A stretch of DNA of 53,167 bases from Salinactinospora qingdaonensis (GCF_039539445.1 NZ_BAABDD010000032.1:1-53167), one strand, 5' to 3'. Positions 1-8,595 are shown, counted from the first letter of the stretch. Numbers and translations: made by a program. Notes: generated from the sequence alone by a model not told the origin.

Positions 1-34
1 GCGTCAAAGACACAGCGCCCCCGTCAAAGCTGCC

Positions 35-62
35 GAGATCGCGAAGCGATCGAGGCACGAGC
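35..62 (+). repeat. Interspersed palindromic core repeat, copy 1
   Basis: First of 12 copies of a 28-bp core found in this window. It consists of the inverted halves GATCGC and GCGATC around a GNA loop (here GAA), followed by GAGGCACGAGC. CTGCC precedes it, as in most stand-alone copies. The flanking bases after the core resemble those of the copy at 31850 (a run of A, then CCCC and GCGCTC-like sequence). No terminal inverted repeat is visible here. It lies outside any convincing gene. Confidence 0.85.
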
Positions 63-126
63 GACGAAAAACCCCGCACGCTCTCCCCAGACCGAAGCCA
101 CACCCCGCCACATTGCCCCCGGGGGG

Positions 127-165
127 GCGCCGCCGAGCCCGCCCCTCACTCGGGCTCGGCGGCGC
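127..165. terminator. Strong GC hairpin, probable terminator
   Basis: Two perfect 15-nt arms (127-141 and 151-165) pair around a 9-nt loop. There is no T tract, which is common for actinomycete terminators. No gene is seen on its left inside the window, so it may end a transcript that enters from outside. Confidence 0.5.
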
Positions 166-631
166 GGCGCGTCGCGACTGTTGCGCGGCGCTGGCGGCAG
201 GCAGGCTGCCACCTTCTCGATGGTCGTAGCGGCCACTCCTGCGCGAGGAGCGGCGATGTTAGTGCCGCCGGGACGGCATAGCGGAGGCGGGCCACATCGT
301 GCACGCCTCGATACCGGCGCTGATTTTATCGGCAACGTTCCCACGCCCCAGCACCGCGGTACGAGGTGATTTCAACACCGTTGGGACAGCGCACCTGTAT
401 TCGCCCCGCCACGGCCTTCGCTCAACTGAGCGCCGGTAATGCTGTAGTTCGGGCGTTATGTCGGTTTGGTGCGCACCGTGTCCGCATAGGGGCATGGAAT
501 CCCTTTCGGTAGCCAGGGGCTGTTGCCCAAGAGGCTGCTCGGTCACTACTTATGATGGATCGAATAATTCGTTTCCCTCAAGTGCCTTGACGAATTCGGT
601 AGATAAGTCCGTTCCCTCTAAACTGCTGAGC
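166..631. other. Gene-free stretch before the DUF5753 gene
   Basis: Short open frames here are arginine- and proline-rich and lack recognisable domains or ribosome binding sites. I read them as shadows of GC-rich DNA. The last 100 bases are more AT-rich and probably hold the promoter of the regulator at 632, but I cannot assign boxes. Confidence 0.5.
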
Positions 632-1489
632 ATGAAGCGCCAGCAAGCCCCCTCGATCCGTAGCCGCAAGCTTGCCGCCGAGTTGCGCCGCCTGCGCGCC
701 AACGCCGGCTACACGACGACTCAGGCAGCTAAAGAGTGTGGTTGGCCCCAGTCGCGGCTATCGAAGATGGAGCTGGCCCAACAGCAGGTCAAGCAGGCTG
801 ATCTGACGAAGCTGTTGGATATCTACGACGTGAAGGATCAGGACACCCGCCGTGCCCTCAGCGAGCTTGTCAGGGGAGCCGGCAAGCGAGGCTGGTGGAT
901 GCGCTACAGAGACGTGCTGACCGACGCACTTCCGGATTTTGAAGCTGAGGCCAGTGCCATCAGGGCCTATGAGTCCCAGGTCATCCCAGGGCTGCTACAG
1001 ACCCCTACCTACGCCGAGGCCGTTTTCCGGGGAAGCGATGTCCACGATGACATGGAGATGAAGCGCCACGTCGAAGCGCGAATGCAACGGCAGCAGATCC
1101 TGACCAAGCTCTACCCGCCGGTCTTTTCCGCCGTCATAGACGAGGCGGCGGTCGTACGTTTGGCCGAGGACACATCCGTCCAGATCGAGCAGTTGCGGCA
1201 CCTGTTACACATGGCTAAGAAACCGGACATCGGCATTTATGTCTTGCCATTCTCCGCAGGGATGCATGCCGCCACGCTAGGTTCATTTATGATTCTGGAC
1301 TTTCCAGCGCCGTTCTATGCGAGCATTGGCTACGCGGAGACGCCCACCTCCACCGTGTGGGTGGAAGGGGACGAAGATCTCCGACATTACAACGCTATCT
1401 GGACGAGCGCGCAAAACGCCGCGCTGACACCGGCCGCGTCGGTGCGTTTCATCACCGAGGCCATGAAGACGATGGAAAGCCGCTCATGA
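632..1489 (+). CDS. Helix-turn-helix regulator with DUF5753 domain
   Basis: A 285-residue cytoplasmic regulator of the type abundant in streptomycetes and relatives. Residues about 8-65 form an XRE-like helix-turn-helix (AAELRRLRANAGYTTTQ, then WPQSRLSKME). Residues about 90-275 match the DUF5753 (Scr1-type) domain, with the hallmark AIRAYESQVIPGLLQT stretch. The ATG at 632 is preferred over an upstream one at 458 because the intervening residues are cysteine- and serine-rich and unlike the family, and the helix-turn-helix starts right after 632. It overlaps the DUF397 gene by ATGA, the usual partner arrangement (compare BldB/WhiJ-type systems). It carries an in-frame TTA codon at 1205-1207, so translation may depend on the rare leucyl tRNA. 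Its DNA target is unknown. Confidence 0.92.
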   Translation: MKRQQAPSIRSRKLAAELRRLRANAGYTTTQAAKECGWPQSRLSKMELAQQQVKQADLTKLLDIYDVKDQDTRRALSELVRGAGKRGWWMRYRDVLTDALPDFEAEASAIRAYESQVIPGLLQTPTYAEAVFRGSDVHDDMEMKRHVEARMQRQQILTKLYPPVFSAVIDEAAVVRLAEDTSVQIEQLRHLLHMAKKPDIGIYVLPFSAGMHAATLGSFMILDFPAPFYASIGYAETPTSTVWVEGDEDLRHYNAIWTSAQNAALTPAASVRFITEAMKTMESRS

Positions 1490-1734
1490 CCGACTCTACC
1501 GACCAACTCACGTTCTTCACCTCAAGCTACAGCGGGGCTCGCAACAACTGTGTAGAGGTTGCCTACGTCCCGTCGTCTGTTCCCGCCGGGAGCGGCGACG
1601 ACCGGGACAAAGGTGTTGGTCCCCTTGGTGGCGCCGCTGTTCGCGACTCCAAGCACCCGCACCGGGGGGCGCTGTTCTTCGGAGCAGAGGAGTGGGATGC
1701 CTTCCTTGGGGCCGCCCGGCACAACCGGCTCTAA
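1486..1734 (+). CDS. DUF397 domain protein
   Basis: A small acidic protein of 82 residues with the DUF397 signature: SSYSGARNNCVEVAYVP near the start, AVRDSKHP in the middle, and EEWDAFL at the end. Proteins of this family are encoded next to DUF5753 regulators and are thought to act as their antagonists or partners. The start overlaps the upstream stop by four bases (ATGA), implying translational coupling. It has a slightly longer linker than usual between the two motifs, rich in glycine and aspartate (about residues 30-48). Confidence 0.9.
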   Translation: MTDSTDQLTFFTSSYSGARNNCVEVAYVPSSVPAGSGDDRDKGVGPLGGAAVRDSKHPHRGALFFGAEEWDAFLGAARHNRL

Positions 1735-1758
1735 CGGTTGTCGTGAGAGTTAAAGAAG

Positions 1759-1801
1759 AGTGGGGCCCTGGCTTCCCTTCCAGGGCCCCACTTTCTCGTT
1801 T
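1759..1801 (+). terminator. Rho-independent terminator of the DUF5753/DUF397 pair
   Basis: Perfect 13-nt arms at 1759-1771 and 1780-1792 enclose an 8-nt loop. They are followed by a T-rich stretch (TTTCTCGTTTTC), 25 bases after the DUF397 stop. Confidence 0.85.
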
Positions 1802-1847
1802 TCCTCGGCGGGCTCCTCTCCTGGAGTGACCGTCCGTCCCGCCGCTT

Positions 1848-2387
1848 TCAACAGGAGTGTTCACTCAGGGCGCGGTTGATGAAGCGCATGGCCGCCTCAG
1901 CGGACTCGGCCCGCCAGATCGCCAAGGTGCGGTCGAAACCGGAGCGCTCTGCCGCGGATTGCTGGCGCAACCCCGCGACCACCGGTACGAGGTGCTCGCG
2001 CTGCGCCTGGAGCAACGGCACGGGGTCTTCACCGGAGCGGTCGAGCAAAGCGAGCTTGAGCAGAAGTTCTACGCGTACGTCGCGGACGTGGTCGACCGGG
2101 CGGTACAGCCACTCGCGCAGCAGGTGGTTGCCCGCGGCGGTGATCGTGTAGATGGTGCGCTGCGGCCCGAACTCACTGTCCTCGAACCCGGCGACGTCGG
2201 TCAGCCCTCGTGCGGTCGTTGTGGCCAGCGCTCGGTAGATAACGGTGGGAGGCAAAGACCACACTCGGCCGATCTCACCACGTGGTCCCAGCAGTTTGGC
2301 GATCGCGAAACCGTGCCGCGGACGCTCTGCAACCAACCCAAGCACAGCGAATTGTGCCGTTGTGGGGCCTTTTGGGTCTTTTGTCAT
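1848..2387 (-). CDS. PadR-family transcriptional regulator
   Basis: A 179-residue cytoplasmic repressor-type protein. Residues about 10-85 form the PadR winged helix (AQFAVLGLVAERPRHGFAIA, later PPTVIYRAL and the wing around residues 66-82 with TIYTITAAG). The C-terminal half is the helical dimerisation arm (VRVELLLKLALLD). The start ATG at 2387 lies close to an imperfect inverted repeat, CTAAC-N8-GTTAC at 2395-2412, that could be its own operator. It is divergent from the MHYT gene, so it may control either itself or that gene. The inducer is unknown. Confidence 0.88.
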   Translation of the reverse strand: MTKDPKGPTTAQFAVLGLVAERPRHGFAIAKLLGPRGEIGRVWSLPPTVIYRALATTTARGLTDVAGFEDSEFGPQRTIYTITAAGNHLLREWLYRPVDHVRDVRVELLLKLALLDRSGEDPVPLLQAQREHLVPVVAGLRQQSAAERSGFDRTLAIWRAESAEAAMRFINRALSEHSC

Positions 2388-2703
2388 TAGATCGCTAACT
2401 CTGCGTGGTTACGTGGTGCCGTCAGCAGCCGAAGAGCTGCACAGGGGTGGTCACTCTCCGATCGTTGACCGTATACACGAGCCTGTTTAAGGATGTGAGC
2501 CATTCGCCGTCTCTTGGCTGAAGCGCCAAAGGGTCACATCACGGGATGCCTCATGGACTGCGGCGCTCCGGCCGCGGTCCACGCTGCGCTTGTTGTTCGG
2601 TAGTGAGGGGGCCATCCTACGGCGAGTGCTTGCTCGCGACATTTTTTGTTAACTTTGTTTTTTATTTTGTGATGATCCGCGACCTTAGAGGGACCGGAGC
2701 ACC
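2388..2703. promoter_or_regulatory. Divergent promoter region between padR-type and MHYT genes
   Basis: A 316-bp divergent gap. It contains the inverted repeat CTAAC/GTTAC at 2395-2412, next to the PadR start, and a very T-rich stretch at about 2640-2675 just ahead of the MHYT gene. No RNA element is recognised. Confidence 0.45.
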
Positions 2704-3630
2704 ATGTCCGTTGGAGGGGAAGTGACAGTGGTCGAGATAGAACACTTCGCGTACGGACTATGGACCCCGGTCCTCGCTTACACCGTCTCGTGCATCGGGG
2801 CCCTGGTCGGGTTGGTGATGGCCGGCCACGTGCGCTCAAGACGCGGCTGGCCCCGAGCCGGCTGGCTGCTGGGCGCGGCGATCTCCATCGGCTGCACCGG
2901 GATCTGGGCTATGCACTTCATCGCCATGCTGGGTTTTCAGGTCACGGGCATGGTGATCCGCTATGACATCGTGCTCACCATCCTCAGCGGCATGCTCGCC
3001 GTGGTCGTCGTCGGTGTGGGGTTGACGATCGTGGCCTTGCGCCCGCGCGGGCTCGGCCCGCTGCTGCTGGCGGGCCTGATCACCGGCCTGGGAGTGGCCA
3101 GCATGCACTACATGGGCATGGCCTCCATGCGGATGTACGGCACGATGCACCATCTGTGGAGCTATGTCGTCGCCGCGATTGTCATTGCGATCGTAGCCGC
3201 CACCGCCGCGCTATGGGCCGCCCTTCACCTGCGCAGCGGCTGGTTCCCCGTCCTGGGGGCGAGCCTGCTCATGGGCCTGGCCGTGAGCGCGATGCACTAC
3301 ACCGGCATGATGGGGATGCGCGTTGCAGAGACGAGCACAACGGCCGGACCAGGGCGCGTGCCAGAGGGAGCCGAGGCCATGGACTTCTTCCTCCCGCTGT
3401 TCGTTGGGCTGATCCTGCTCACGCTCGTATTCGCGCTCCTGGCCATCCTCACCCCCACCACACCGGTGGTCCCTGTAGCCGAGGAGCGCCGGCCGTCCGC
3501 GGCGGCTCAATCCATCTTCGCCCCGGCCCGGACCAACGGCGGCAGCCACTCCCCTGGGCCCCGCGAAAGCTCACCCTCGGCCACCGCCTCACAGAACAGC
3601 TCGAACGCCAGCGAGCGCCACCGCGGGTAG
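2704..3630 (+). CDS. MHYT-domain integral membrane sensor
   Basis: A 308-residue protein with about seven predicted membrane helices over residues 20-245. The MHYT signature appears three times: AMHFIAM (69-75), SMHYMGM (133-139) and AMHYTGM (196-202). In MHYT proteins these His/Met positions are thought to bind copper and sense oxygen, CO or NO. There is no GGDEF, EAL or kinase domain; after the last helix the protein ends in a low-complexity Ser/Pro/Ala tail (about 255-308). A ribosome site (GGAG) precedes the ATG. The last 124 bp overlap the convergent gene at 3507, so the disordered tail may be shaped by the opposite strand. A signalling role is inferred; no partner enzyme is adjacent. 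Confidence 0.9.
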   Translation: MSVGGEVTVVEIEHFAYGLWTPVLAYTVSCIGALVGLVMAGHVRSRRGWPRAGWLLGAAISIGCTGIWAMHFIAMLGFQVTGMVIRYDIVLTILSGMLAVVVVGVGLTIVALRPRGLGPLLLAGLITGLGVASMHYMGMASMRMYGTMHHLWSYVVAAIVIAIVAATAALWAALHLRSGWFPVLGASLLMGLAVSAMHYTGMMGMRVAETSTTAGPGRVPEGAEAMDFFLPLFVGLILLTLVFALLAILTPTTPVVPVAEERRPSAAAQSIFAPARTNGGSHSPGPRESSPSATASQNSSNASERHRG

Positions 3631-4670
3631 AAAGCGTAGGCGCCGGCGAGCCGCAACCGTGCCGCTGCCGTGTAGGCCGCGATACGGCGTGAGGTCTCGC
3701 TGTCGGGACACAAGCCCTGCAAAAACGCCGAGCGCGCCGTTTCGGCCCGGGCAGGGGAGATCACCCCTTGCCGGCGCCGCAGGTCGATGCTCACCAGTGC
3801 ACCAGCCGAGTCGAGAGCGGGTTCCCCCAGGGTGAGCCCCTCTGGTGAAACCAGGCCCAGACGTCCCGTCGTCGAGTCGAAAACGTAGTGACGGTCCCCG
3901 CAGTAGCGGTGCACGGGTGTCGGGGGCTGCGGTCGCTCCTGGTGCAGTCGCGCCAGGGCCGGATCGGGGGCGATCTCCGGGAGTAACGCATAGCGCCATG
4001 CTGGACGCAGCCGCTGTAGGACGGCCTCGTGCTCGTCTGCTGCGGTGTGCTGGCCGAGTTGGGCGGTGTCGGCCTCGCTGAGGCGCATGGTGTGCAGTTC
4101 GGCGAGGCCGCGTCCAAGCCGGTGCCAAACGTCGGCGGGGTCGTCGCCGCGGCGGGAACGCTCTAGCTCGAACAGTGATTCTCCCGGAAGCGTCGACCAG
4201 GTGGTGGCTCCCATGGTGTCGTAGCCGGTCAATGTGGGGACGGTGAACGTGCTTCCCGCGTAGTGCGCCGCGCGACTCGCATAGGCGACCAGCGCCGGCG
4301 CGTGCTCGGGCTGTACCACCCGTGCGTAGCCCTCCGGCAGTCGTACCGTCGCCCGGCACTCCGCTCGATGCGCCAGCAGTTCGGCACCGTCAGTCTGCAC
4401 CAACCGGCCTAGCGCGGGCAGCCGGCCGTCCGCACCCGTCGGCTGCACGAGCACGCCTATGTGGGGCAGCGACAGCGCCCCCGGTGTCCGTGCCGCCGCG
4501 TCGGCCAAGCGCCGGCGGTCGGCGAACCACTGCCCGGCGAGCAGTTCACCGGTGGGGGTCTCCCACTCTGTCAGTGCGTGACCGGTGCCGCGTGGCCAGG
4601 CCCGGCGCAGCCTCATCCGTTCGCCTGTGCTCGGATGGCGGATGCTGTCGGGGACAAAGGCATCGGTCAT
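3507..4670 (-). CDS. Aminoglycoside-phosphotransferase-fold protein, probably divergent in activity
   Basis: A 387-residue protein. The ATG at 4670 is chosen because GGAGGG lies about 8 bases upstream; a longer reading to 4778 adds only an arginine-rich leader. The C-terminal half resembles the APH/choline kinase fold: GLAELHTM near 188-194 and HRYCGDRHYVFD (254-265) where active enzymes have the HGDLHPGN loop. GLVSPEGLTLGEPALD (272-287) sits where the ID..GDP metal loop is expected. The catalytic Asp of the first loop is displaced and the metal-binding Asp is not obvious, so it may be a pseudokinase or may use an unusual substrate. Its 3' end overlaps the MHYT gene by 124 bp on the other strand. 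Confidence 0.7.
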   Translation of the reverse strand: MTDAFVPDSIRHPSTGERMRLRRAWPRGTGHALTEWETPTGELLAGQWFADRRRLADAAARTPGALSLPHIGVLVQPTGADGRLPALGRLVQTDGAELLAHRAECRATVRLPEGYARVVQPEHAPALVAYASRAAHYAGSTFTVPTLTGYDTMGATTWSTLPGESLFELERSRRGDDPADVWHRLGRGLAELHTMRLSEADTAQLGQHTAADEHEAVLQRLRPAWRYALLPEIAPDPALARLHQERPQPPTPVHRYCGDRHYVFDSTTGRLGLVSPEGLTLGEPALDSAGALVSIDLRRRQGVISPARAETARSAFLQGLCPDSETSRRIAAYTAAARLRLAGAYAFYPRWRSLAFELFCEAVAEGELSRGPGEWLPPLVRAGAKMD

Positions 4671-6151
4671 GGGGGAACCCTCCGGGGGCACGGGGAGAGG
4701 ACAGCGGAGGTCGTCACAACGTCGCGCACGCCCGACGGTGGGACTCCTGCTACAGCGGTCCCACCAACCGACGCGCACATCTGTTGAGTTACGTTACGGG
4801 TACCACTAGTAGCCGTCTTCGGCGGGGGTGGCAAATTGCCAGGAATCGAGGCTTTGGAGGCTACTCACGCTGGGTGGGGGATACGAGCGTTAGGTCCGGA
4901 TTTTCGCTTCTTCGATGCTGTCCCGTGAGGGTGCGGGGTGGCGCGTGGTCAGTGGTCAGGGGCGATGCGGGGGTAGCCGGCTACCGCGGGTTTCTCGCGG
5001 CTGCCCTTACGCCAATGACCGCCAGCGGCAACGGCCGTGGCTACAGCCGGAGGGGCCGATCCAGAAGCGACCACCGCTTCGAGGCGCGCTCCCGCGAGGC
5101 GCGGAGAGGACGACGGTCACGGCACCCGCTATCCGTGCTGTTCCGGAGAGGAGTCCTTAAGGGCGCGGTAGGCACTCTTGTGCTGCAAATAGGATATAAA
5201 TCGAGGTACATGCCCATCAATACCGCGAGATTGACACTTGGGAAGAGCAGGCAGATACCTCAATATATGTCGCTGAGGCGCAGCTAACCGATTTCCACTC
5301 CGAGGGTCGTCCTGGTTTCTGGTGACACTGTTTTCCCACCTCATCGGGCGTGCGCTGTGGTCGTGAACAGCGGAGAACCCATGCCTTGCCCCCCGCTTTT
5401 GGGTACCGCCCAATCTGGTGGTGAGCGCATTGTCTCAGCCATTGGACCGCGCGGGAACGCGGAAGCGGGATTGCACGAATAATCTTTCGTGGGGGCGCGT
5501 GCACCAGAAAAGAGCCGAAGCCCTTGGTCTGGCTTCGGCCGGCACCGCACAAGTTCTTACCGCAACAGCGTTAGCCAAGACATCACCGCCCGTCAGCCCG
5601 GCGGTGAAAGCCCAGGTCTTGGCGCATCTAAATGATTTGGCGCCGCCCCGCCGTCTCCCTGCTGGCAGGAATCACCAGGCAGTGGTTATACCGCGAGGCT
5701 GAAAGTGTGATTCCTCTGCGAGGGGCAGCCCAGCGGATAATCAACGCTTCCGAACCCCGATGTTCTCTAGAGAAGTCGAAAAGTGATCGGTGCCACGGTG
5801 GAACCGCTCTTCCTGAGTGGGATCAAGGGGCGTATGCCCAGGTAAGGACTGGTGTTGAACCGTCACATGCGACACGGATTACACCGTCTGGCTATGGAAA
5901 AAAGAAACCACCCCGGATATGCTTAAGACAGCGTATGATTAACCTAGCTCGCATAGGTGCTAGATTGTCGGTGTTTGCGGCGTGGCGCTGATACCAGGCC
6001 CCTTGAAGGTTTCTTTGGCCTTTGCGGGGTGGGTGATTAGACGCTGTTTTCACGTGCGTAACACAGGGTCATTGAGGTGAAACTCATGTCCTTTACGCTT
6101 GACGTCATCGCTGAACGCGATGACAGCGCTTCTCAGAGGAAGGAGGCGGAT
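4671..6151. other. Long gene-free, partly AT-richer gap
   Basis: A 1.5-kb stretch with no convincing gene. Short frames exist on both strands but have no family resemblance, ribosome site or codon bias. From about 5150 to 6070 the G+C content is clearly lower than in the neighbouring genes. A TTGACA hexamer at 5231-5236 could be a -35 box, but the matching -10 is poor. The stretch may be a decayed gene remnant, an untranslated RNA or a horizontally acquired scar; I cannot decide. Confidence 0.4.
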
Positions 6152-6832
6152 ATGGTCCCGACGATGATGCTCGTAGCCGACGGCTCGCAGGACACGCATC
6201 GCATGGAGGCCCTGTGCGACCTCGCTGACGCAGTCGCATCGCGCAACGAAGCTCCGGTAGCGACTGCTTTTGAGCCTGGGCAGGAACTCAACAACACGAT
6301 CGAGTCGATTGACGGCCCACTTGTGGCGGTCCCCGCCTATCTGGCGGGGGGCGACCTCGCCAGTGCGGAGCTGTTCTCCGAAGTCGACCTGGACAACCGG
6401 TTCGACGCCTGCGCCACGTCCCCGCTCGGTGCTGTCCCTTCCATTGTCGGCGACATCGCGCGCCGTCTCGACGAGGCGGGATGGCAGCAGGGTGACGGAG
6501 TGGTCCTGGCGGCCGACGGAAGCCCCGACCAGGAGGGGCGCCAAGAGGTGACCGCCGTGGCACGCATGTTGAGCCGGCGCGTCCACTCTCCGGTGCAGGT
6601 GGCTTATGTCAACGCTTGGGCACCTTCGGTGGCCGATGCGGTCGAGCGGCTGCGCCGTCATGGCCAGCAGCGCGTAGCGGTCGCCGCATGGCAACTGCTA
6701 CCCAGCGCCGATGATGAGCAACTGCGCGAGTTGGACGTCACGTCCGTGACGACCCCCCTGTGGCCGGCCGGTCTCGTCGTTGACACCTTGCTCGCCCGGC
6801 ACCGGGCCGCCGCGGCCCGACTGGCAGCCTGA
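6152..6832 (+). CDS. CbiX-like (sirohydrochlorin chelatase-type) protein lacking the active-site histidine
   Basis: A 226-residue two-domain protein similar in layout to actinomycete CbiX/sirohydrochlorin ferrochelatases. The chelatase loop that normally reads AHGSRDP is here LVADGSQD (Asp10 instead of His). The second domain has LAADGSPDQ around residue 120. Since the His binds the metal in this family, activity as a chelatase is doubtful, and a metal- or tetrapyrrole-binding role is possible. The ATG at 6152 is preferred because AGGAGG lies at 6141-6146; starts at 6077 (GTG) and 6086 (ATG) would add about 25 residues. It is monocistronic, with no nitrite or sulfite reductase genes nearby. 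Confidence 0.75.
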   Translation: MVPTMMLVADGSQDTHRMEALCDLADAVASRNEAPVATAFEPGQELNNTIESIDGPLVAVPAYLAGGDLASAELFSEVDLDNRFDACATSPLGAVPSIVGDIARRLDEAGWQQGDGVVLAADGSPDQEGRQEVTAVARMLSRRVHSPVQVAYVNAWAPSVADAVERLRRHGQQRVAVAAWQLLPSADDEQLRELDVTSVTTPLWPAGLVVDTLLARHRAAAARLAA

Positions 6833-6960
6833 CCGAAAACCGTGCGCCGCAATGGCGCGGCGACCCCCGTGAGATGGCACAGCAGATGTCAATGAACGAA
6901 ACAAACGACAATAAGGGCATATCTGTCCTATTGCCGACGAAGCGCCAGTGGGGTGGTTCC

Positions 6961-7009
6961 GGGGACGCGGAAGGGCATCGGCACATGGCCGAAGCCCCTC
7001 CGCGTTCCC
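6961..7009. terminator. Long imperfect hairpin downstream of the CbiX-like gene
   Basis: Arms of about 22 nt (6961-6982 and 6988-7009) pair with three mismatches around a 5-nt loop. It starts 128 bases after the stop at 6832 and has no T tract. It may be a terminator or an RNA processing element. Confidence 0.4.
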
Positions 7010-7460
7010 GGCCCGCACGCCCTCAGGTGCTGGTGACTGGGGAGAGGTGGCCGCACCGGTCACCTCGCGACGGTCGCCGCCGCCATTGTCGCCTTCGTCG
7101 CATCCGATCCCACGCGCCAGAGCACCGCTGCTCTCGGGAGCGTTCACCGGCGTCTTCGCCGAACGGCGCCGGTGGTCACTGTCGCTCTCGTACTGAATTC
7201 GGCCGGTTTGCCGTATCGGGAACCGGTAGGCGTTTGGGCGGTAACGGTGTCGCCGGACGTATCTGGTGGGGCCGCGGCTGTGTCGCCTCCCGGACTTATC
7301 GAGGCTGCGAGCCGGTCGAGCAGAGCTGCCAACCGGCAAGTAACGCCTCACTTATCACATTTCAATTATCCAGCAAAGTCTTTCCCGTTGGGTGTGAAAT
7401 GCGACATCGCGGGCAGAAGACACACGAAATACCACACAGCGGTCTGTACAGAGTGGACAC
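7010..7460. other. Leader region of the APH(6)-type gene
   Basis: A gap of 451 bp with no supported gene. The last 120 bases before 7461 are AT-richer and probably contain the promoter of the phosphotransferase gene. I see no convincing riboswitch or attenuator. Confidence 0.4.
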
Positions 7461-8381
7461 ATGGGCAAAGTCATAACGCAGTTGGTGGATGACCCACAGC
7501 GAGAGCGCCTAGAACGACGTTTCGGGAGTGGGGCCCAAAGCTGGCTCGACTCTCTCCCGGCCCTCCTGGACGACCTAGCACGGCAGTGGAAGCTCACCAT
7601 CGAGGGGCCGGCCCCCCACGGCAAAACGTCGGTTGTGGTGCGCTGTCGCCGTGAAGACGGAGCGGTGGGGCTCCTCAAAACCTGCCCGGAACCCGCCATC
7701 CTCGGCACCGAAGCCCGCGTACTGCGGCTTTGGGAGAGCACACGGCGCGTCCCCATGATATGGGAGGTCGACTCCACGCGAGGCGGCCTGCTCATGGAGT
7801 TTATCGAGCCCGGCCACAGCGCCCTCGACGTAGGCAAGCCTGTGGCGATGGAGGACATCGGCGCGCTCATCGCTGACTTGCACGCCGCCGACATCTCCGC
7901 CGACCAACTCGACGAGCTGCACCCGCTCCAGACGCGGCTGCAATTCCTCTACAACTCCTGGGAGTACCTCCGTGCCACGGGGCCCGCGGCCGATGTGGTG
8001 CCACCGGTGCTGCTGCACCGAGGCCACGCGCACGCGCGTGCGCTGGCCGCCGCCGAGGACAATGTCGTTCCCCTCCACGGCGATCTCCACCCCGGCAACG
8101 TTTTGATCGGCGAACCCGAGCGTGGGCTCGTCGCCATCGACCCGCGCGCCTGCGCCGGTGACGCCGCCTTCGACGGCATCGACTGGGTGCTTTGGCAGGT
8201 TGAAACCGTCGAAGAGATCCACCACCGTGCGGCGGTGCTGGCTCCGGCCATCGGCACCTCCACCGAACGGCTGCTGAACTGGTGCCGAGCGCTAGCACCC
8301 ATCCCCGCTATCGACTTCGCCAACCGTGGCCAGACCCACCACCCGACGTTCGCCGCTCTGACCGACTTCATCGAACGCTGA
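7461..8381 (+). CDS. APH(6)/hydroxyurea-type phosphotransferase
   Basis: A 306-residue cytoplasmic kinase of the aminoglycoside/hydroxyurea antibiotic resistance kinase family (streptomycin 6-phosphotransferase type). Visible motifs are the catalytic loop HGDLHPGNVL (206-215) and the metal loop IDPRACAGDAAFDG (226-239), both intact. The PRACAGDAAFD form is characteristic of the APH(6)/Hur group. The N-terminal lobe contains SVVVRCRREDG and a conserved LLKT lysine (71-74). Such enzymes phosphorylate the inosamine ring of streptomycin-like drugs or small hydroxamates. It is monocistronic and convergent with the PP2C gene. It lies about 3 kb from a cluster that may build an amino-cyclitol or amino-sugar, so a self-protection role is conceivable but not shown. 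Confidence 0.88.
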   Translation: MGKVITQLVDDPQRERLERRFGSGAQSWLDSLPALLDDLARQWKLTIEGPAPHGKTSVVVRCRREDGAVGLLKTCPEPAILGTEARVLRLWESTRRVPMIWEVDSTRGGLLMEFIEPGHSALDVGKPVAMEDIGALIADLHAADISADQLDELHPLQTRLQFLYNSWEYLRATGPAADVVPPVLLHRGHAHARALAAAEDNVVPLHGDLHPGNVLIGEPERGLVAIDPRACAGDAAFDGIDWVLWQVETVEEIHHRAAVLAPAIGTSTERLLNWCRALAPIPAIDFANRGQTHHPTFAALTDFIER

Positions 8382-8552
8382 CCGCTGCTGCCTTAACCCA
8401 CGTTTCCCGCGCTTGCGCAGCCACCTTCCGCGGGTCCTGTCGCGTCCCGTTGCCTAAGCGGTGACGCCGACGGCCCTGCCCCATGGCACCAGTGGTGCCG
8501 CGCCGGCCCGTAGCGCCGTGGTGCGCGATTGTTCCACTGGGCGAGGCGCTGT

Positions 8553-8595
8553 CCCCTGGCGTTACGGCGACTGCTTGCGTCTACGACGCCAGGGG
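8553..8595. terminator. Hairpin between convergent APH(6)-type and PP2C genes
   Basis: Arms of 10 nt (8553-8562 and 8586-8595) are perfect inverted repeats with a 24-nt spacer, inside the 305-bp convergent gap 8382-8686, which holds no gene. It probably serves as a terminator for one or both genes. Confidence 0.4.

Noticed and set aside
4322..5287. Plus-strand frame of 321 codons
   Set aside because: Arg/Ser-rich, antisense to the phosphotransferase-fold gene in its first part, with no ribosome site or domain.
5797..5807. GGTGGAACCGC resembling a T-box antiterminator sequence
   Set aside because: No stem I, AGUA bulge or terminator is visible around it, and the next gene is not a tRNA synthetase or amino-acid gene.
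6077..6151. Extended N-terminus of the CbiX-like protein from GTG 6077
   Set aside because: The extension has no family counterpart, and the best ribosome site (AGGAGG) serves the ATG at 6152.
6874..7476. Frame of about 200 codons between the CbiX-like and APH(6)-type genes
   Set aside because: Covers a hairpin and the promoter region, with no domain and atypical codon use.
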